From positions 447,501 through 511,500 of the forward strand of contig NZ_CP009283.1 in the NCBI RefSeq assembly GCF_000758625.1: a stretch of 64,000 nt of DNA. Reading direction: 5' to 3'. A program made the position numbers and the translations under genes. Shown here piece after piece: positions 60,710 through 64,000 of this stretch. The notes under the pieces are model-generated. The model was not told the DNA's origin. It saw only the letters and a list, made by a program, of their open reading frames with translations, and searched no databases. Source of the stretch: Paenibacillus sp. FSL R7-0273. Lineage in GTDB: Bacteria > Bacillota > Bacilli > Paenibacillales > Paenibacillaceae. Each line of letters starts with the position of its first letter. Positions within the stretch are counted from its first letter, which is position 1.

Positions 60710-63700
60710 ATGATTAAGCATCTGTATGCAATATGGCTAGGGGACGTTTTATTTTGCTTCTCCGGTGAAACCTCGGAGCCCAAGGTCGACGCGTGGACGC
60801 GCGTGGTCAAGAAGCTGGAATTCCGGGGCGGGGGGCGTCCTTTTGCGGGTGCTGCACTGCGGCTGGCAGAAGTAAAATATCCGGTGACGGCTGCGGCGGA
60901 AGGGAGAACAGGGCGGCGCGGGCTGCCGGGGCGTACGCTCGAAGGGCTGGCGCTGGGGCCGAAGGAGGCCTTCGACCTGCTGCTTGCCTGGGACGACGAG
61001 CTGTGCCGGGCCCAGGGGGTCGAAGCCGGCGGCGAAATGCGCTACTGGGCGGCTGCCGCACGGTTCGCACTGGAGCTGATGGCGACAGGAGGGATTGTGC
61101 CGGGGGCAATGCCGCCGCGGCCGATCGGCTCACGCCGCCGCGGCGGGGAGCAGGCGGCTTCCGCCTGCTGGTCTCCGGCTTTCCGCCAGGAGGCGGATAC
61201 GGAATTCTTCCTGCAGCTGGCAGCGTCAATGCCGGTGCTGGCACTCGGGGCCCATGTTGCCGGGGAGAGTGAACTGTCGTCACGCGAGGACGCGGGCGGG
61301 TATGTGCTGTACTCCTTCCTGCAGGCAGTGATGACGGCAGAGATCAAAAAAATAATAGCCGGTGCGGAAAGTGAGCTTAGCCCGTATAAGGCGAACTACC
61401 GCCGCGGCTATTCCCCGATTACAGAGCTATGGTGGAACAGCCTGCTCACCGGCAGCCGGGAGCTTCCGGTTCAGGGGACGCCTGCCGAAGTGTCAGAGCT
61501 GCTGGCTGAGGTGAATGCTGCAGCGGCAGGCGGAATGCCGCGGGCCGCCGCAGAGGAAGAGCAGACAGGCCAGCTGAGTCTGGGCCTGCGGCTGGAGCCG
61601 CCGGCAGACGAGAGTGAGCTGTGGCAGCTGACCTTCTGGGCGGAGAGTAGGGAGGAGGGGGAATTCTGGCTGCCGGCTGCAGCCATCTGGAGCAGCACGG
61701 AGCGCGAGTTCACCCTCTGGGGCAAGCGGTACCGCAATATCCAGCAGCAGCTGCTGAATGCACTGGGCCGGGCGGCGGGAATATCTCCAGACATCCGGAG
61801 GGCGCTGGACGTTCCTGCACCGACGGGGGCTGAGCTGGAGCCGGAGCGGCTCTACTTCTTCTTGAAGGAGAGCGTGCAGCAGCTGCGTGAACGGGGAATT
61901 ACAGTGCAGATGCCGTCGCGCTGGAGCCGTGAAGGACGGCGCCGGATCGGAATGCGAATGAAGATGCAGCCGCCGCAGGGCGGGATCGACGGACCTGTAC
62001 AGCCCTCACTGGGGATGGAGGAGCTGATCTCCTTCCGGATCGAGGCTTCGCTTAGCGATAATCCGATCAGTGAAGAGGAGCTGAATGCCCTGGTGGAGGC
62101 AGGAGTGCCCTTTGTACGCTTCCGGGGCGAATGGATTGAGGTTGATCCCAAGGAAATCCGTCAGGTGCTGCGATATATGAAGCGCCATGAGGGCGGGGAA
62201 ATGTCAGCGGCAGACTGGATGCGGCTGGAGGCCGAGGACGGGGAGGAGCGCCTCTGGAAGGGGATGTCGGTTACAGGCATGGAAACCTCCGGGCTGCTGG
62301 CCTCGCTCATGCACGGTGACCTTCTGCGGAATCTTCCGGCACGAACCGTACCGGAGGGCCTGCATGGAACACTGCGGCCCTATCAGGAACGCGGCTATCA
62401 ATGGCTGGCGGCGCTCAGCGGCCTGGGCTTTGGGGTCTGCCTGGCAGATGATATGGGGCTGGGCAAGACCATCCAGGTCATTGCCTGCCTGATGGAACGG
62501 GCATTGACGGTACCGGCTGGAGCGAAGCATCAGCCGGCGCTGATTCTCTGCCCGACCTCCCTGCTGGGCAACTGGCAGCGTGAGCTGCAGCGCTTTGCCC
62601 CGTCGCTGAGCGTGCATATTCACCACGGGGGCAGACGGATACGCGGAGCTGGGTTCGCCGAGCTGGCAGCCAGCCATGAAATTGTATTAACCACCTATCA
62701 TCTGGCCGGCCGGGACAGCGAGGATCTGGCAGCAGTGCAATGGTCTACTGTTGTGCTGGACGAAGCGCAATATATCAAGAACCACCGGACGAAGCAGGCC
62801 CAGAGCGTAATGAAGCTGTCGGCCCCGCACCGGATTGCCATGACGGGCACACCGGTCGAGAACCGGCTCGGTGAGCTCTGGTCGATTTTTCACTTTTTGA
62901 ATCCGGGGTACCTCGGGTCGTACCACTCCTTCCGCCAGCGTTATGTATCAGGGGAAGGCGGGGAGCGGCTGCAGGAGCTGCACCGGCTCGTCTCGCCGTT
63001 TCTCTTGCGCAGGCTCAAGAGTGACCCGGATATTTCCAAGGATCTGCCGGAGAAGCTGGAGCTGAAATCCTATTGTCCGCTGACGGAGACACAGGCGGCG
63101 CTGTATCAGGGGGTAGTGGACGAGATGCTCGGCGTTATCGGCGAGCGCTCCGGTATGGCCCGCCGCGGGCTGGTCCTCTCCTCGCTGACCAAGCTGAAGC
63201 AGATCTGCGATCATCCGCAGCTGTTCCGCAAGGAAGAGGGGCGCAGCGGACGCAGCGAGCAGTCAGGCAAGATGGAAGTCATGTTCGAGGTGCTGGACAG
63301 CATTGCCGAGCTTGGTGAATCCGCGCTGATCTTTACCCAGTATGTGGCAATGGGAGAGCTGCTCGTCAGCCGGCTGGCCAAACGATACGGTGAGACGCCG
63401 CTGTTCCTGCACGGAGGAGTTCCCAAGCGGGAGCGTGATGAAATGGTGCATGCGTTTCAGGAGGGCGAAGGCCCGGCTTTCTTCGTGCTCTCGCTCAAAG
63501 CAGGCGGGGTTGGACTCAACCTCACAAGGGCCAATCATGTCGTGCATTATGACCGCTGGTGGAATCCGGCTGTAGAGAATCAGGCAACGGACCGGGCCTT
63601 CCGGATCGGCCAGCACAAAAATGTACAGGTGCATAAGCTGATCTGCCAGGGCACGCTGGAGGAACGGATTGATGAGCTTATTGAGCGTAAAAAAAATCTC

Positions 63701-63799
63701 TCCGAGCAAGTGGTAGGTTCCGGGGAGAATTGGCTTACAGAAATGTCCAACCGTGAGCTGCAGGAGCTGATTGAGCTGCAGAATCAGGACTGGATGTAG
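60710..63799 (+). CDS. SNF2-family DEAD/DEAH-box helicase
   Basis: The 1029-aa protein has an N-terminal SNF2-associated region (about 1-540). The SWI2/SNF2 ATPase follows, with motif I DDMGLGKTIQV (about residue 582), motif II DEAQYIKN (about 682), MTGTPVENRLGELWSIF and the helicase C domain with LSLKAGGVGLNLTRANHVVHYDRWWNPAVENQATDRAFRIGQ. All motifs are intact. Bacterial members act on DNA-protein complexes or RNA polymerase; no restriction or defence genes are visible on its left side, but the right side is cut by the window. Gene context to the right begins at 63827. Confidence 0.93.
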   Translation: MIKHLYAIWLGDVLFCFSGETSEPKVDAWTRVVKKLEFRGGGRPFAGAALRLAEVKYPVTAAAEGRTGRRGLPGRTLEGLALGPKEAFDLLLAWDDELCRAQGVEAGGEMRYWAAAARFALELMATGGIVPGAMPPRPIGSRRRGGEQAASACWSPAFRQEADTEFFLQLAASMPVLALGAHVAGESELSSREDAGGYVLYSFLQAVMTAEIKKIIAGAESELSPYKANYRRGYSPITELWWNSLLTGSRELPVQGTPAEVSELLAEVNAAAAGGMPRAAAEEEQTGQLSLGLRLEPPADESELWQLTFWAESREEGEFWLPAAAIWSSTEREFTLWGKRYRNIQQQLLNALGRAAGISPDIRRALDVPAPTGAELEPERLYFFLKESVQQLRERGITVQMPSRWSREGRRRIGMRMKMQPPQGGIDGPVQPSLGMEELISFRIEASLSDNPISEEELNALVEAGVPFVRFRGEWIEVDPKEIRQVLRYMKRHEGGEMSAADWMRLEAEDGEERLWKGMSVTGMETSGLLASLMHGDLLRNLPARTVPEGLHGTLRPYQERGYQWLAALSGLGFGVCLADDMGLGKTIQVIACLMERALTVPAGAKHQPALILCPTSLLGNWQRELQRFAPSLSVHIHHGGRRIRGAGFAELAASHEIVLTTYHLAGRDSEDLAAVQWSTVVLDEAQYIKNHRTKQAQSVMKLSAPHRIAMTGTPVENRLGELWSIFHFLNPGYLGSYHSFRQRYVSGEGGERLQELHRLVSPFLLRRLKSDPDISKDLPEKLELKSYCPLTETQAALYQGVVDEMLGVIGERSGMARRGLVLSSLTKLKQICDHPQLFRKEEGRSGRSEQSGKMEVMFEVLDSIAELGESALIFTQYVAMGELLVSRLAKRYGETPLFLHGGVPKRERDEMVHAFQEGEGPAFFVLSLKAGGVGLNLTRANHVVHYDRWWNPAVENQATDRAFRIGQHKNVQVHKLICQGTLEERIDELIERKKNLSEQVVGSGENWLTEMSNRELQELIELQNQDWM

Positions 63800-63826
63800 T
63801 GAACGGTAAGGAAAGGGGATTTAACA

Positions 63827-64000
63827 ATGGGCAAGCTGCCGGAACTAAGGCTGATAATTGAACCGGGAATGCTAAAAGCGGTGCCCGGGCAGGAACCGGG
63901 GCAGGAGGACAGTGCCGGCACAAGCAGAAGCGGTGTTGTGACAGAGGCTGCCCTCTCCTGGGCGGTTCCGACATGGTCGGCGGCACAGAAGGAAAACGTG
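63827..64000 (+). CDS. Start of a gene after the SNF2 helicase (cut by window)
   Basis: ATG at 63827 follows AAAGGGG and begins GKLPELRLIIEPGMLKAVPG. Fifty-eight codons remain open to the window end. The segment is hydrophilic with no known domain. It starts 27 bp after the helicase stop and is probably co-transcribed. Confidence 0.6.
   Translation, partial: MGKLPELRLIIEPGMLKAVPGQEPGQEDSAGTSRSGVVTEAALSWAVPTWSAAQKENV

Overview
The window looks like a chromosomal segment of a Paenibacillus-type Firmicute. This rests on a YesM/YesN-type two-component pair, a tRNA-responsive T-box leader on serS, a giant secreted enzyme with S-layer homology repeats, an LPxTG-type surface protein, ECF-transporter genes and class Ib nrdIEF. 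It is moderately GC-rich with AT-rich intergenic regions. I see no phage, transposase, CRISPR array or rRNA, and one tRNA gene. The species call is inference; no search was run.

Layout. 0-4.7 kb: a sensor kinase cut by the window edge, its AraC-type response regulator, an AAC(3)-family acetyltransferase and a histidine phosphatase. 5.0-9.3 kb: an ArsR-type regulator with an MFS exporter, then an ECF sigma factor overlapping its DUF4179-type anti-sigma gene. 9.4-15.7 kb: one very large secreted protein joining an endonuclease/exonuclease fold to a 5'-nucleotidase and three SLH repeats. 16.4-18 kb: serS with promoter, T-box and terminator. 18.8-21.9 kb: anaerobic ribonucleotide reductase nrdDG behind a long leader with a cobalamin riboswitch, two NrdR-like boxes and a phased row of DnaA-like boxes. 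22-26 kb: a thiamine-binding-type protein, tRNA-Thr(CGT), a VanZ-like protein, a TetR regulator and a DHA2 exporter. 26.2-29.7 kb: nrdIEF. 30-36.3 kb: a double-domain esterase, two tiny membrane-peptide genes (one with an Fnr-type promoter), a c-di-GMP riboswitch ahead of an LPQTG-anchored Pro/Thr-repeat protein, and an alpha/beta hydrolase. 36.8-38.3 kb: an HD-GYP c-di-GMP phosphodiesterase.

38.5-51.5 kb holds two convergent arms that together resemble the flavin-based extracellular electron transfer (FLEET) locus described in Listeria. The plus arm has a NusG-domain-II protein, a Gx-transporter protein, ecfA1-ecfA2-ecfT, a U32 peptidase, an aminotransferase and a UbiA-type prenyltransferase. 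The minus arm has an FMN-binding lipoprotein, an Ndh2 with a C-terminal membrane domain, a HepS-like subunit and a polyprenyl diphosphate synthase. The quinone, flavin and NADH-oxidation parts are present; the FMN transferase (ApbE/FmnB) and the riboflavin S component are not in the window. Two Fnr/Crp-type palindromes sit exactly 32 bp upstream of good -10 hexamers ahead of the lipoprotein gene, suggesting anaerobic activation.

52-64 kb: CsbD, a small hypothetical protein, a hybrid-free LytS-like sensor kinase, an MFS transporter, a TIP30-like oxidoreductase, RidA, a TspO/MBR-type membrane protein, a GH31 alpha-glucosidase, a SNF2-family helicase and the beginning of one more gene. Several intergenic stretches carry short dispersed or tandem repeats (16.0-16.26, 46.4-46.8, 60.2-60.5 kb).
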